Source: an uncultured Hyphomonas sp.
Lineage (GTDB): Bacteria; Pseudomonadota; Alphaproteobacteria; Caulobacterales; Hyphomonadaceae
Length of the DNA: 64,000 bases
Direction: 5' to 3'
NCBI RefSeq assembly: GCF_963678875.1
Contig: NZ_OY787456.1
Location: forward strand, 1,860,001 to 1,924,000
Shown: one piece after another, positions 43,053 to 50,458 of the stretch
Layout: the number at the start of each line of letters is the position of its first letter
How positions within the stretch are numbered: the first letter of the stretch is position 1
The notes under the pieces: generated by a model
The model's input: only the letters and a program-made list of their open reading frames with translations
Databases searched by the model: none
What the model was told of the DNA's origin: nothing
Translations under genes and position numbers: made by a program

Positions 43053-43201
43053 GTTATTGACCCCCTGCGAGTCGTTGGAATTCTAGCGTCTAATTGCCGG
43101 TGTCGACTTCGAACCGGTATACGGTAAAATACGGATGGGCTTCGCTGTCGCATCCGCCTAGTTCACAAACGGTATTGGAACGTACTTGAAGGAGCAAACA
43201 G

Positions 43202-43468
43202 ATGACAAAATGGCTCGTGGCGGGAGCAGCCCTTCTCATGGCCGGCTTGTTGAAGATCTGGCAGCACACCAGCGCTCCTCTCACATTGCAGGACTACCTC
43301 GCATTCCGATGCGGATCGGCGACTGAGGCGCATGGCGGTTCGCTCCTTACCTTCGCGGGACATTGCTGGGGGTGTCCGGTGGCAGCGGCAGGTGCGGCAA
43401 TGATCGTTTATGCTGCGGTTATGATCATGACATCGTCCCGTCGTGCAGAGGTACCGGTGCGCCGCTAG
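43202..43468 (+). CDS. Small unrecognised membrane protein with an HCWGC motif
   Basis: This 88-residue protein starts at an ATG with AAGGAG 7 bases upstream. It has a short hydrophobic N-terminus (residues 4-17, membrane anchor or signal), a loop with one Cys ('FRCGSATEAHGG'), then 'GHCWGCPVAAAGAAMIVYAAVMI', where a CxxC pair sits at the edge of the second membrane helix, and a basic tail. I do not recognise a family. It lies between divergent ccoN and fixL, so a link to oxygen sensing, heme or copper is possible but unproven. Confidence 0.72.
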   Translation: MTKWLVAGAALLMAGLLKIWQHTSAPLTLQDYLAFRCGSATEAHGGSLLTFAGHCWGCPVAAAGAAMIVYAAVMIMTSSRRAEVPVRR

Positions 43469-43496
43469 GCATATCTGAGGCTTCGTCAGTCGTGAT

Positions 43497-44675
43497 GTGG
43501 CGCGGTATTCGGGACATGGAATTTTGAGCGAAATCACCGGCGAGACAGTCTCAACTGACTTGGAAGCACTTCAGCTTCACCTGAGGTCCATTCTGGCCTC
43601 GGTGCCGGACGGCATGATCGTGATCGATGAGTCCGGCAAGATCCTCGCCTTTTCCAGCGCAGCCGAAAAACTCTTCTATTACAAAGCTGAAGACGTAATT
43701 GGTCGAGATGTAAGCCTGTTGATGGGCGGGCATGACCAGGCCAATCACCGGACCTACGTCAACAATTACCTGGAGACGGGCAAGCGCCACATCATCGGTG
43801 TTGGACGAGTCGTTACCGCGAAACGCTCGGACGGCACAGCCTTCCCCATCGACCTAAAAATCGGTGAAGCAAAGGTCGGCGACCACTACCTTTTCACCGC
43901 CTTCGTGAGAGATCTCTCGGAGCAGCGGCGCAATGAATTGCGTATGCAGGAAATGCAGGCGGAGCTGGTTCATTTCTCCCGTATGAGCGCCGTCGGAACA
44001 ATGGCGTCGGCACTCGCACATGAGTTGAACCAACCGCTGACAGCCGTCGCGAATTATCTGGAAGCCGCGCGAGACCTTCTGGATTCCGATTCGGAAGATG
44101 CAAAAGCGATACTTCACGAAGCTCTCGATGAGGCCTCCCGGCAAGCGGTTCGGGCGGGTGAGATAGTCCGGAAACTGAGGGGATATGTCTCTCGTGGAGA
44201 GATTGATGCGCGGTCGGTATCGCTGGCACCGCTCCTGATAGATTCCATCGCCTTGGCGCGAATCTCTGGCGACATGGCTGACATTCCAATCGACAAAGAT
44301 ATTGAACCGGACCTCGGCGCTGTCCTGGCGGACCCGATCCAAGTTCAGCAAGTGGCTATCAATCTACTGCGGAATGCAGCGGAAGCGTTGACCGGCACCG
44401 CTGCGCCACAGATGCGCGTCAGGGCTCGAAAAGGGCCCGATTCCTTTGTGACGGTCGAAGTCTGCGACAATGGGCCAGGCATGTCGGATGAGGTTCGTAA
44501 GACCCTGTTCAAGCCCTTCATGACGTCCAAATCCCAGGGGATGGGGCTTGGCTTGTCCATTTGCCAGACCATTGTAGAGGCCCATGGCGGCAAGATTGAA
44601 GCTATACCTGCAGAACAGGGCGGAACGTGTTTTCGGTTCACACTGAGGCGCGATACGGCTAGTTCATCTTCATGA
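43497..44675 (+). CDS. fixL: Oxygen sensor histidine kinase FixL
   Basis: This 392-residue kinase has a heme-type PAS domain at about residues 25-140 and HisKA/HATPase domains after it. The PAS keeps the FixL heme pocket: His98 in 'RHIIGVGR' (proximal ligand, His200 in Bradyrhizobium) and Arg110 in 'KRSDGTAFP' (Arg220). The phospho-acceptor is His175 in 'ASALAHELNQPL', followed by 'DNGPGM' and 'GMGLGLSICQTIVEAHGG'. No membrane helices: a soluble FixL, as in Bradyrhizobium and Caulobacter. Deoxygenation should activate it to phosphorylate FixJ. The GTG start has no clear ribosome site; a TTG at 43524 is an alternative. Confidence 0.9.
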   Translation: MARYSGHGILSEITGETVSTDLEALQLHLRSILASVPDGMIVIDESGKILAFSSAAEKLFYYKAEDVIGRDVSLLMGGHDQANHRTYVNNYLETGKRHIIGVGRVVTAKRSDGTAFPIDLKIGEAKVGDHYLFTAFVRDLSEQRRNELRMQEMQAELVHFSRMSAVGTMASALAHELNQPLTAVANYLEAARDLLDSDSEDAKAILHEALDEASRQAVRAGEIVRKLRGYVSRGEIDARSVSLAPLLIDSIALARISGDMADIPIDKDIEPDLGAVLADPIQVQQVAINLLRNAAEALTGTAAPQMRVRARKGPDSFVTVEVCDNGPGMSDEVRKTLFKPFMTSKSQGMGLGLSICQTIVEAHGGKIEAIPAEQGGTCFRFTLRRDTASSSS

Positions 44676-45304
44676 GCGAACAAAAACTGATCCATCTCGT
44701 CGATGATGACGATGCTGTGCGGCATTCGGCCAGCTTCATGCTGCGCCACGCCGGATTTGCCGTGAAAACCTACACCGATGGTGTTGCATTTCTCGAGGTC
44801 GCGGACGACGCAGCGGCCGGTTGCATCCTGCTGGATGTCCAGATGCCCCGAATGGATGGACTGGAAGTTCAGGAGCAGCTGAATGTTCGCGGTATTGCGA
44901 TGCCGGTCATTGTTCTGACGGGCCACGGAGATGTGAATGTTGCAGTGAAGGCCATGAAGGCCGGCGCGGTCGACTTTGTCGAAAAGCCCTATGAAAAACA
45001 AACCCTTGTCGAGGCACTCAATCGGGCCTTTCAGCGGCTTGAAGAGCGCTCGCTGCGCGACCTCCTGGTCGATGAGGCGCGAGGCAAGATCGAGCATCTC
45101 ACGCCGCGCGAACGCGAAGTTCTGGAAGGCCTGGTGGACGGACACACAAACAAGTCGATCGCCGACTCGCTCGACATCTCGCCGCGGACGGTTGAGATCC
45201 ACCGGGCAAACCTCATGGAGAAGCTCGGCGCAACCAGTCTTTCGGGTGTGTTGCGGATCGCATTCGCCGCCGGCATTGGCTTCGAAGGCAATTCTACGGA
45301 CTAG
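44672..45304 (+). CDS. fixJ: Response regulator FixJ (receiver plus LuxR-type HTH)
   Basis: This 210-residue protein has a receiver domain with 'LVDDDDAVRHSASFML', phospho-acceptor Asp55 in 'CILLDVQMPRMDG', 'VLTGHGDVNVAV' and Lys in 'VEKPYEKQTL', followed by a LuxR-type DNA-binding domain ('LTPREREVLEGLVDGHTNKSIAD', 'VEIHRANLMEKLG'). Phospho-FixJ activates fixK and so microaerobic genes such as ccoNOQP. It overlaps fixL as ATGA, the usual arrangement. Confidence 0.93.
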   Translation: MSEQKLIHLVDDDDAVRHSASFMLRHAGFAVKTYTDGVAFLEVADDAAAGCILLDVQMPRMDGLEVQEQLNVRGIAMPVIVLTGHGDVNVAVKAMKAGAVDFVEKPYEKQTLVEALNRAFQRLEERSLRDLLVDEARGKIEHLTPREREVLEGLVDGHTNKSIADSLDISPRTVEIHRANLMEKLGATSLSGVLRIAFAAGIGFEGNSTD

Positions 45305-45370
45305 TACCTAAAGACAGCATACAGGCCATGCGCCAACATGCAGGCTCGATATTCCTGTTGTTGGGTGGCC

Positions 45371-45796
45371 ATGTCGAATGCTTTGCTGAACAGACCGAAG
45401 AACGTTGCCGTCATTGATGACAGCGAAGCCGTACGCCGGTCGCTCGGCGTGCTGCTGACGGCTCGTGGATATGCAGCGATGGGCTTCGCCGGAGGCGTTG
45501 AGTTCCTGGAGTCACCACTTCGTAAGTCTTTCGATTACCTCCTCATTGATTTCAAGATGGAGGACATGTCCGGGGTCGAAGTTCTTCACTCCCTGAGAGG
45601 AGAGGGGGTCGATACGCCGGCTGCGATGGTCTCTGGCTGGGAAACATCAGGATTGGAGCGCTTGGCGTTGGACGCTGGTTTTACGGCGTTCATTCGGAAA
45701 CCGATGCTGGACCACATCCTTTTTTCGCTGATCGGACCGCCTGAGAATGGGGAAGGGGTACCCCGTCGGACTCCGAAGGCCAAAGGCGCAGCTTAA
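45371..45796 (+). CDS. Single-domain response regulator downstream of FixJ
   Basis: This 141-residue stand-alone receiver has acidic pocket 'AVIDDSEAVRRSL', phospho-acceptor Asp60 in 'YLLIDFKMEDMSG', Ser in 'AMVSGWETSG' in place of the usual Thr, Lys in 'FIRKPM', and a basic C-terminal tail without an output domain. It may compete with FixJ for phosphoryl groups or relay them. The ATG at 45371 is preferred; an ATG 11 codons upstream (45338) is possible. It follows fixJ by 66 bp. Confidence 0.83.
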   Translation: MSNALLNRPKNVAVIDDSEAVRRSLGVLLTARGYAAMGFAGGVEFLESPLRKSFDYLLIDFKMEDMSGVEVLHSLRGEGVDTPAAMVSGWETSGLERLALDAGFTAFIRKPMLDHILFSLIGPPENGEGVPRRTPKAKGAA

Positions 45797-45862
45797 CAAA
45801 TCCTTTCTGACCGTTCGGCGCGGACAAGGGGATGCTTTGCTCATCAGCCTATGATGCCGGCC

Positions 45863-45886
45863 GATGGCCGGATGGCCGGATGGTCG
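45863..45886. repeat. Three tandem 8-bp units
   Basis: GATGGCCG GATGGCCG GATGGTCG stand in a row in the 213-bp gap between the receiver gene and the MBL hydrolase gene. Function not evident. Confidence 0.8.
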
Positions 45887-45968
45887 GCCTGGTTGGCTTA
45901 AACGTCTCAAACTAGAATTGAACAAGTCCTTGAAAAGCCGAGAGCTTTATATCGCCAAGTCGCATAAT

Positions 45969-45991
45969 CATCATTATGGGAAATAATGATG
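45969..45991. promoter_or_regulatory. AT-rich inverted repeat
   Basis: A perfect 9-bp inverted repeat CATCATTAT-GGGAA-ATAATGATG lies 18 bp beyond the stop of the minus-strand MBL gene. No T tract follows on either strand, so it is not a clear terminator. It may be a protein-binding palindrome or a 3' RNA structure. Confidence 0.45.
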
Positions 45992-46009
45992 TGGTGCTCA
46001 TGGGCGCAT

Positions 46010-46813
46010 TTATATGATTTCCAGAACCATCCCATCGAACCCTGGTTCGACATGCGCAGGCAGCTCCCTTTTCAGGGTCTGATAATCGAGATCCACGTGC
46101 ATATTGGTCAGCACCGTCCGGCGTGGTTTCAGTTCGGCTACCCAATCGAGCGCCTTGGCCACGTTGGCGTGCGTCGGATGGTCGGTGTATCGGAGTGCGT
46201 CTATGACAAGTGTATCCAGCCCTTTCAGCAACCCCTTCGAAGCTGCGGGAAGGTCGCTCACATCGTTGCAGTAAGCGAAGTCCTGAACGCGGAACCCGAG
46301 ACACCTGATACGGCCGTGCTCCATGTCCAGAGGCATCAATTGAATGTCGCCGGCCGAGCCACCAACTGTGAAAGGCACTTCCGGAATGATATCCGGCTGG
46401 AGATCAAGGATGGGCGGATACCCACCCTTGCCTTCAAAACAATAATCAAACCGCCGGGTCAGGATGTCTCTGGTTGCCGCATTCATGTAAGTCGGAAGCG
46501 GCGCACGACGCCTTATGACCAGAGGCCGAATATCATCAATTCCGTGAACCTGATCTGCATGTTCGTGCGTATAGATCAACGCATCAAGACTGGTCACGCC
46601 TGCATCAAGCAGTTGCTCCCTCAGGTCTGGTGACGTGTCTATCAGGATCGAGGTTCGCTCACCTTTTGCGTCCTGCTTTTCGATCAGAACACAACAGCGT
46701 CTTCTTCTGTTCTTCGGCTCTTCCGGGTCGCATACCCCCCAGTCGCCGCCAACGCGCGGAACGCCTCCGGAAGACCCTGTGCCAAGCAACGTACAGCGCG
46801 TCTTAAAATTCAT
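46010..46813 (-). CDS. MBL-fold metallohydrolase (PhnP-like)
   Basis: This is a 267-residue metallo-beta-lactamase-fold protein with 'LLGTGSSGGVPRVGGDWG' and 'CVLIE' at the start, the metal motif 'IYTHEHADQVHGIDDIR' (HxHxDH), 'PLDMEHGRI', and 'TNMHVDLDY'. The subfamily resembles PhnP phosphodiesterases and tRNase Z relatives; in the tmk-holB-tatD setting it is a conserved passenger of unproven role. It overlaps tatD as ATGA and ends the housekeeping operon. Confidence 0.88.
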   Translation of the reverse strand: MNFKTRCTLLGTGSSGGVPRVGGDWGVCDPEEPKNRRRRCCVLIEKQDAKGERTSILIDTSPDLREQLLDAGVTSLDALIYTHEHADQVHGIDDIRPLVIRRRAPLPTYMNAATRDILTRRFDYCFEGKGGYPPILDLQPDIIPEVPFTVGGSAGDIQLMPLDMEHGRIRCLGFRVQDFAYCNDVSDLPAASKGLLKGLDTLVIDALRYTDHPTHANVAKALDWVAELKPRRTVLTNMHVDLDYQTLKRELPAHVEPGFDGMVLEII

Positions 46814-47586
46814 GACGCGGCGACTTTGCTAAAAAGCCGAACAGCATTTTCGTCTGTGATCTGCTTTACCTTCTCGGGTGTAAGGCCTTTCAGATTGGCC
46901 AGCGCATCTGCAACATACGGAAGGTAAGCGGGTTCGTTTCGCCGTCCGCGCATTGGGACTGGCGCGAGGTATGGGCAGTCTGTTTCCAGGATAATCCGCT
47001 CCATGGGCACATCGGCTATCACAGCTCGCACTTCGCTTGCGCTTTTGAATGACAGTATGCCCGACACCGAAACAAATGCCCCCAAGGCCAGTGCGCGTTG
47101 CGCCAGGTCTGCGCCGCCGGTGTAGCAATGGAGTAATGACTGGAACGGCCCCTGAGCGTACTCTTCCTCAAGAATTTCAGCCATCAGATTATCGGCCTCG
47201 CGAGTATGAAGGATGAGCGGTAAACCCGTTTGACGAGCAGCAGAAATATGTTTCCTGAGGCTCAGGACCTGATCTTCTTCAGCGCTGTAGCCGTAGTGGA
47301 AATCAAGACCGGTTTCGCCAATTGCGACGACTTTCGGATTCGCCGCAGCTTCAATCAGCTCCTCTATCTGCAGACTTTGGAAATCCTTGGAGTGATGTGG
47401 ATGAACACCTGCGGAGCACCAAATATCGTTGTGAGTTTTCGCAATGTCGAGAACTGCTGGAAAATTGTCAAACCGATCGCAGATTGCGAGGAACCTGTTT
47501 ACCCCGGAAGTCCTGGCGCGATCCAGGACCGCCTCAAGATCATCAGCGAACGGCTCGCCGTGCAAGTTTACGTGTGTATCAAACAT
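46810..47586 (-). CDS. tatD: TatD family metal-dependent deoxyribonuclease
   Basis: This 258-residue TIM-barrel hydrolase has 'FDTHVNLHG' (HxN in place of the more common HxH), 'SAGVHPHHSKDF', 'AIGETGLDFHY' (catalytic Glu), 'LILHTREADN', 'LLHCYTGGADLAQ' and 'LETDCPYLAPVPMRGRRNEPA'. TatD enzymes are 3'-5' exonucleases or related hydrolases. It lies 9 bp after holB; metG, which often sits between them in alphaproteobacteria, is absent here. It overlaps the MBL gene by 4 bp. Confidence 0.93.
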   Translation of the reverse strand: MFDTHVNLHGEPFADDLEAVLDRARTSGVNRFLAICDRFDNFPAVLDIAKTHNDIWCSAGVHPHHSKDFQSLQIEELIEAAANPKVVAIGETGLDFHYGYSAEEDQVLSLRKHISAARQTGLPLILHTREADNLMAEILEEEYAQGPFQSLLHCYTGGADLAQRALALGAFVSVSGILSFKSASEVRAVIADVPMERIILETDCPYLAPVPMRGRRNEPAYLPYVADALANLKGLTPEKVKQITDENAVRLFSKVAAS

Positions 47587-47595
47587 ATCTGCGAT

Positions 47596-48531
47596 CTAAT
47601 GCCGTTCTGGTGCGGACAATAGTCCTGAAACAAGTTTTGCGGCGGCTTGCTCCGGATCCATGTTCAGTTCATCCGCTTCGCCAATGAGTTTGACGGTGCC
47701 GAGCCACGTCCGGGACCGTTGCGGCGCCTCGACAGCCATTTCTGCCAAAGCAGAAAGTACTTCATCCCGAAAGGCTGCAAACGAAGACGCATCCACGCCA
47801 GCTGCCTGTATCGCTCTTGTGACAATCGCATCATTCGGGCGGGGCATGGACTTCATGAGCGTTCTGGCGGCGTTGGTCGCAATCCGGCAAGTCTCTGAAG
47901 AGCGTTCGACGGCCAGTCCCGGTCGCCCGTGCTGAAACTCAGTTACGTCTCCGTTGAACCCCTCAAGCTGCAGGACTGCCGCCATGTCCTTTTTGTCCAA
48001 CGGATGCAGCCGCAATGTGCGGCAACGGGAGCGGATTGTCGGCAGAACAGGCTTCGATCCATGATTGATCAGGAACATGATAGCCGCGTTTGGCGGCTCT
48101 TCCAGCGTCTTGAGAATCGCGTTCGCCGAGTTCCGGTTCAACTCATCCAGTGAATCAACAATCCCCACACGCCAACCACCCAGCGCCGGGCGGTAGGTGA
48201 AGAACTCATTGAATGCCCGAATCTGCTCAATCGATATGTCCTGCTTCAGCTTTCCCTTGTCATTCAGTTCCCGTGTCAGGATCCGAAGGTCCGGGTGCCC
48301 GCCAGACAGGCAACGCGACATGACCGGGTCATCGGCCACCGCGTCGAAGGGCGCATCTGCCGGACCGCGGGCACCGAGCAGCCAGGCTGCACAACGCATC
48401 GCGAACCGCGCCTTGCCGATACCTGAAGGTCCTTCAATCATCCACGCGTGATGCATCCGGCCGCTCGCCGCTGCGGAGGAGAAAGCTCGCTCTGCCTCAG
48501 AGTGACCGAAGAGCGGCAACGCGGCTGTCAT
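47596..48531 (-). CDS. holB: DNA polymerase III subunit delta'
   Basis: This 311-residue clamp-loader subunit has the AAA+ features of HolB: 'HHAWMIEGPSGIGKARFAM' (degenerate P-loop), 'VGIVDSLDELNRNSANAILKTLEEPP' and 'IRSRCRTLRLHPL' (sensor/SRC motif). It is part of the gamma complex that loads the beta clamp. The start at 48531 overlaps the tmk stop as ATGA; the frame runs further upstream into tmk, which is rejected. Confidence 0.94.
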   Translation of the reverse strand: MTAALPLFGHSEAERAFSSAAASGRMHHAWMIEGPSGIGKARFAMRCAAWLLGARGPADAPFDAVADDPVMSRCLSGGHPDLRILTRELNDKGKLKQDISIEQIRAFNEFFTYRPALGGWRVGIVDSLDELNRNSANAILKTLEEPPNAAIMFLINHGSKPVLPTIRSRCRTLRLHPLDKKDMAAVLQLEGFNGDVTEFQHGRPGLAVERSSETCRIATNAARTLMKSMPRPNDAIVTRAIQAAGVDASSFAAFRDEVLSALAEMAVEAPQRSRTWLGTVKLIGEADELNMDPEQAAAKLVSGLLSAPERH

Positions 48532-49181
48532 GAGGGCGCGCCCTGCTTCTCGACGAAAAGCCGGCTTTCGATAGCCTTCCACGCCTGAGTGGCGACGTCT
48601 TCTGCAGTTCTGGATGCATCCAGAACTGCGCAACGTGATGGCTCGTCTTTAGCAACATCGAGAAAGGCCTGCCGCACGGCTTCATGAAAGGCTTGGTCTC
48701 GCATCTCAAACGCATCAACCTGGCCGCCGCGCTCAGCTCTCCGGCTGGCGGCGAGTTCCACAGGTGCGTCCAGGACTAACGTCAAATCCGGCCGCGTATC
48801 ACCGAGTACAGAACGCTCCAGCATCTTGAGGACTTCAACACTCACCCCTTTTTGAACGCTCTGATAAACGCGTGTGGAGTCCGCAAACCGGTCGCACAAT
48901 ACCCAGGTTCCTGCAGTGATAGCTGGACGGATCATTTTCTCCAGATGGTCCGTACGGGCGGCATTCATGAGCAACGCTACTGCCATGGATGACCAGACCT
49001 GGCCTTCTGGTGGGTGAAGCACAAGGTTTCGGATTGTCTCGGCGAGTTCGGTGCCCCCGGGTTCTCTGGTGACAACAACCGAGTAGCCAGCCGCCTCCAG
49101 TTTTCCGCGCAATGCTGCCAGCAGTGTGGACTTACCAGTGCCTTCACCGCCTTCCAGCGTTATGAAGCGCCCTTCGGTCAC
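48528..49181 (-). CDS. tmk: Thymidylate kinase
   Basis: This 217-residue protein starts at GTG with 'MTEGRFITLEGGEGTGKSTLLAAL' (P-loop), followed by 'VVTREPGGTELAETIR' (the DRX/EPGG substrate region), 'VLCDRFADSTRVYQ' and 'LTLVLDAPVELAASRRAERGG' (lid). It phosphorylates dTMP to dTDP. It overlaps dacA by 4 bp upstream and holB by 4 bp downstream, so the three are translationally coupled. Confidence 0.95.
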   Translation of the reverse strand: MTEGRFITLEGGEGTGKSTLLAALRGKLEAAGYSVVVTREPGGTELAETIRNLVLHPPEGQVWSSMAVALLMNAARTDHLEKMIRPAITAGTWVLCDRFADSTRVYQSVQKGVSVEVLKMLERSVLGDTRPDLTLVLDAPVELAASRRAERGGQVDAFEMRDQAFHEAVRQAFLDVAKDEPSRCAVLDASRTAEDVATQAWKAIESRLFVEKQGAPS

Positions 49182-50347
49182 GACTGACTCTCACTGCCTC
49201 CGAGCATTTGGCTGAGACCTTCGATAGCCCGGCCCACAAAGCCAAGTTTCCCCACATCAGCATCCGCCACGACCGGAGCTTCCATGGGCTTTTGCCCAGC
49301 GACGGACACGACGAGCTTGCCGACCTCATCGCCTTTTTTGACTGGCGCTTCGATCGGACCTGGCAGAACGATTTCCACCTTTGCCTTTTCCATGCTGGCC
49401 TTGTAGCCGGCAATCTGAAGGTCGCCGCCAAGTTTGACTGGCACTTTCTGGGTCTCGCCGAGCCACACCGGCACTTCAGGCAAATTCACGGTGTCAGGTG
49501 TCAGTGTCTTGAGGTCAAAGCTATTGAAGGCAATCCGCATCAGGCGTTCGCCTTCGGCAGCCCGCGCCGCCATTGAAGGCATTCCATTGATAACGATCGT
49601 CCGGCGGATGCCGTCACGGACCGCCGATGCAGTCAGGCCGTAGCCGGATACTTCGAGATGTCCTGTCTTCACGCCGTCAGCGCCAGAAACCTCAAGAAGC
49701 GGATTGCGGTTTGCCTGCGTGAAATCGCGCCATGTGTAAGAGGGCAGCGCGTACCAGGAATAGTATTCAGGGTAGTTGTCGATCGTCAGCTTCGCGAGCT
49801 TTGCAAGATCTTCAGCTGAAATCACATGGCCAACCGCTTCCAGGCCGGTCGCATTCAGGAAGTTCGCGGAGTTGAGCCCCAGCTCATGTGCGAGGTTCGT
49901 CATGCGCTTGGCGAAAGCTTCTTCGGAGCCGGAGATATTTTCAGCGAGTGTGATGCAGGCGTCGTTTCCGGACATGATAATGATGCCGTGGAGCAGTTCT
50001 TCGACGGTCGGCGTGTCCTTGGGAGCGAGGCCCATGGTCGAAGTTCCAGAAGGGAAACCACCTTTGCGCCAGGCGTTTTCGCTGACGGTGAACTTGTCGC
50101 TCATCGAGAGCTCACCGCGCCGGACCATTTCGAAAACCGTGTAAGCGGTCATCATCTTTGTCATCGAGGCCGGGACCATCGGCTCTTCACCAGCCTTGGA
50201 GAAGAGAATGGCACCAGTTTCATTGTCCATGATGATGGCGTGGCTCGCCGGCGTGTCCAGGATCTGGGCGTTCGCAAAACTGGCTATTCCCGCGAAGGCA
50301 AAAGCAGCGGCGGCGACAGTGTTCCGAGCGATCTGGGGCAAGTTCAT
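49178..50347 (-). CDS. D-alanyl-D-alanine carboxypeptidase (PBP5/6 type)
   Basis: This 389-residue serine-type carboxypeptidase has a signal peptide (about 27 residues, ending 'SFANA'), penicillin-binding motifs SMTK ('VPASMTKMMTAY'), SGN ('IIMSGNDACI') and KTG ('DGVKTGHLE'), and a C-terminal PBP5-type beta domain with an amphipathic anchor. It trims pentapeptides in periplasmic peptidoglycan. The start at 50347 has GGAGG upstream; six more in-frame codons are ignored. Position before tmk matches the dacA-tmk-holB arrangement of alphaproteobacteria. Confidence 0.93.
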   Translation of the reverse strand: MNLPQIARNTVAAAAFAFAGIASFANAQILDTPASHAIIMDNETGAILFSKAGEEPMVPASMTKMMTAYTVFEMVRRGELSMSDKFTVSENAWRKGGFPSGTSTMGLAPKDTPTVEELLHGIIIMSGNDACITLAENISGSEEAFAKRMTNLAHELGLNSANFLNATGLEAVGHVISAEDLAKLAKLTIDNYPEYYSWYALPSYTWRDFTQANRNPLLEVSGADGVKTGHLEVSGYGLTASAVRDGIRRTIVINGMPSMAARAAEGERLMRIAFNSFDLKTLTPDTVNLPEVPVWLGETQKVPVKLGGDLQIAGYKASMEKAKVEIVLPGPIEAPVKKGDEVGKLVVSVAGQKPMEAPVVADADVGKLGFVGRAIEGLSQMLGGSESQS

Positions 50348-50458
50348 GGAAGGGGCCTCCAACATTCTGTTCGGAGGCCGGAATCAAATCCGGCCCCATT
50401 TCCGATTAATCAGGAAAAAGGGCCGGTTTGTGGTCAGGGTCAATGGTGCGGCGTGTGG

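Noticed and set aside
43053..43201. FNR/FixK box (TTGAT-N4-ATCAA) expected upstream of ccoN
   Set aside because: I looked through the 149 bp on both strands and found no match with both half-sites, so none is annotated.
50366..50458. GGCCGGA/TCCGGCC hairpin between rlpA and dacA as an intrinsic terminator
   Set aside because: The 7-bp stem lacks a following T tract in the direction of transcription, so evidence is too weak.
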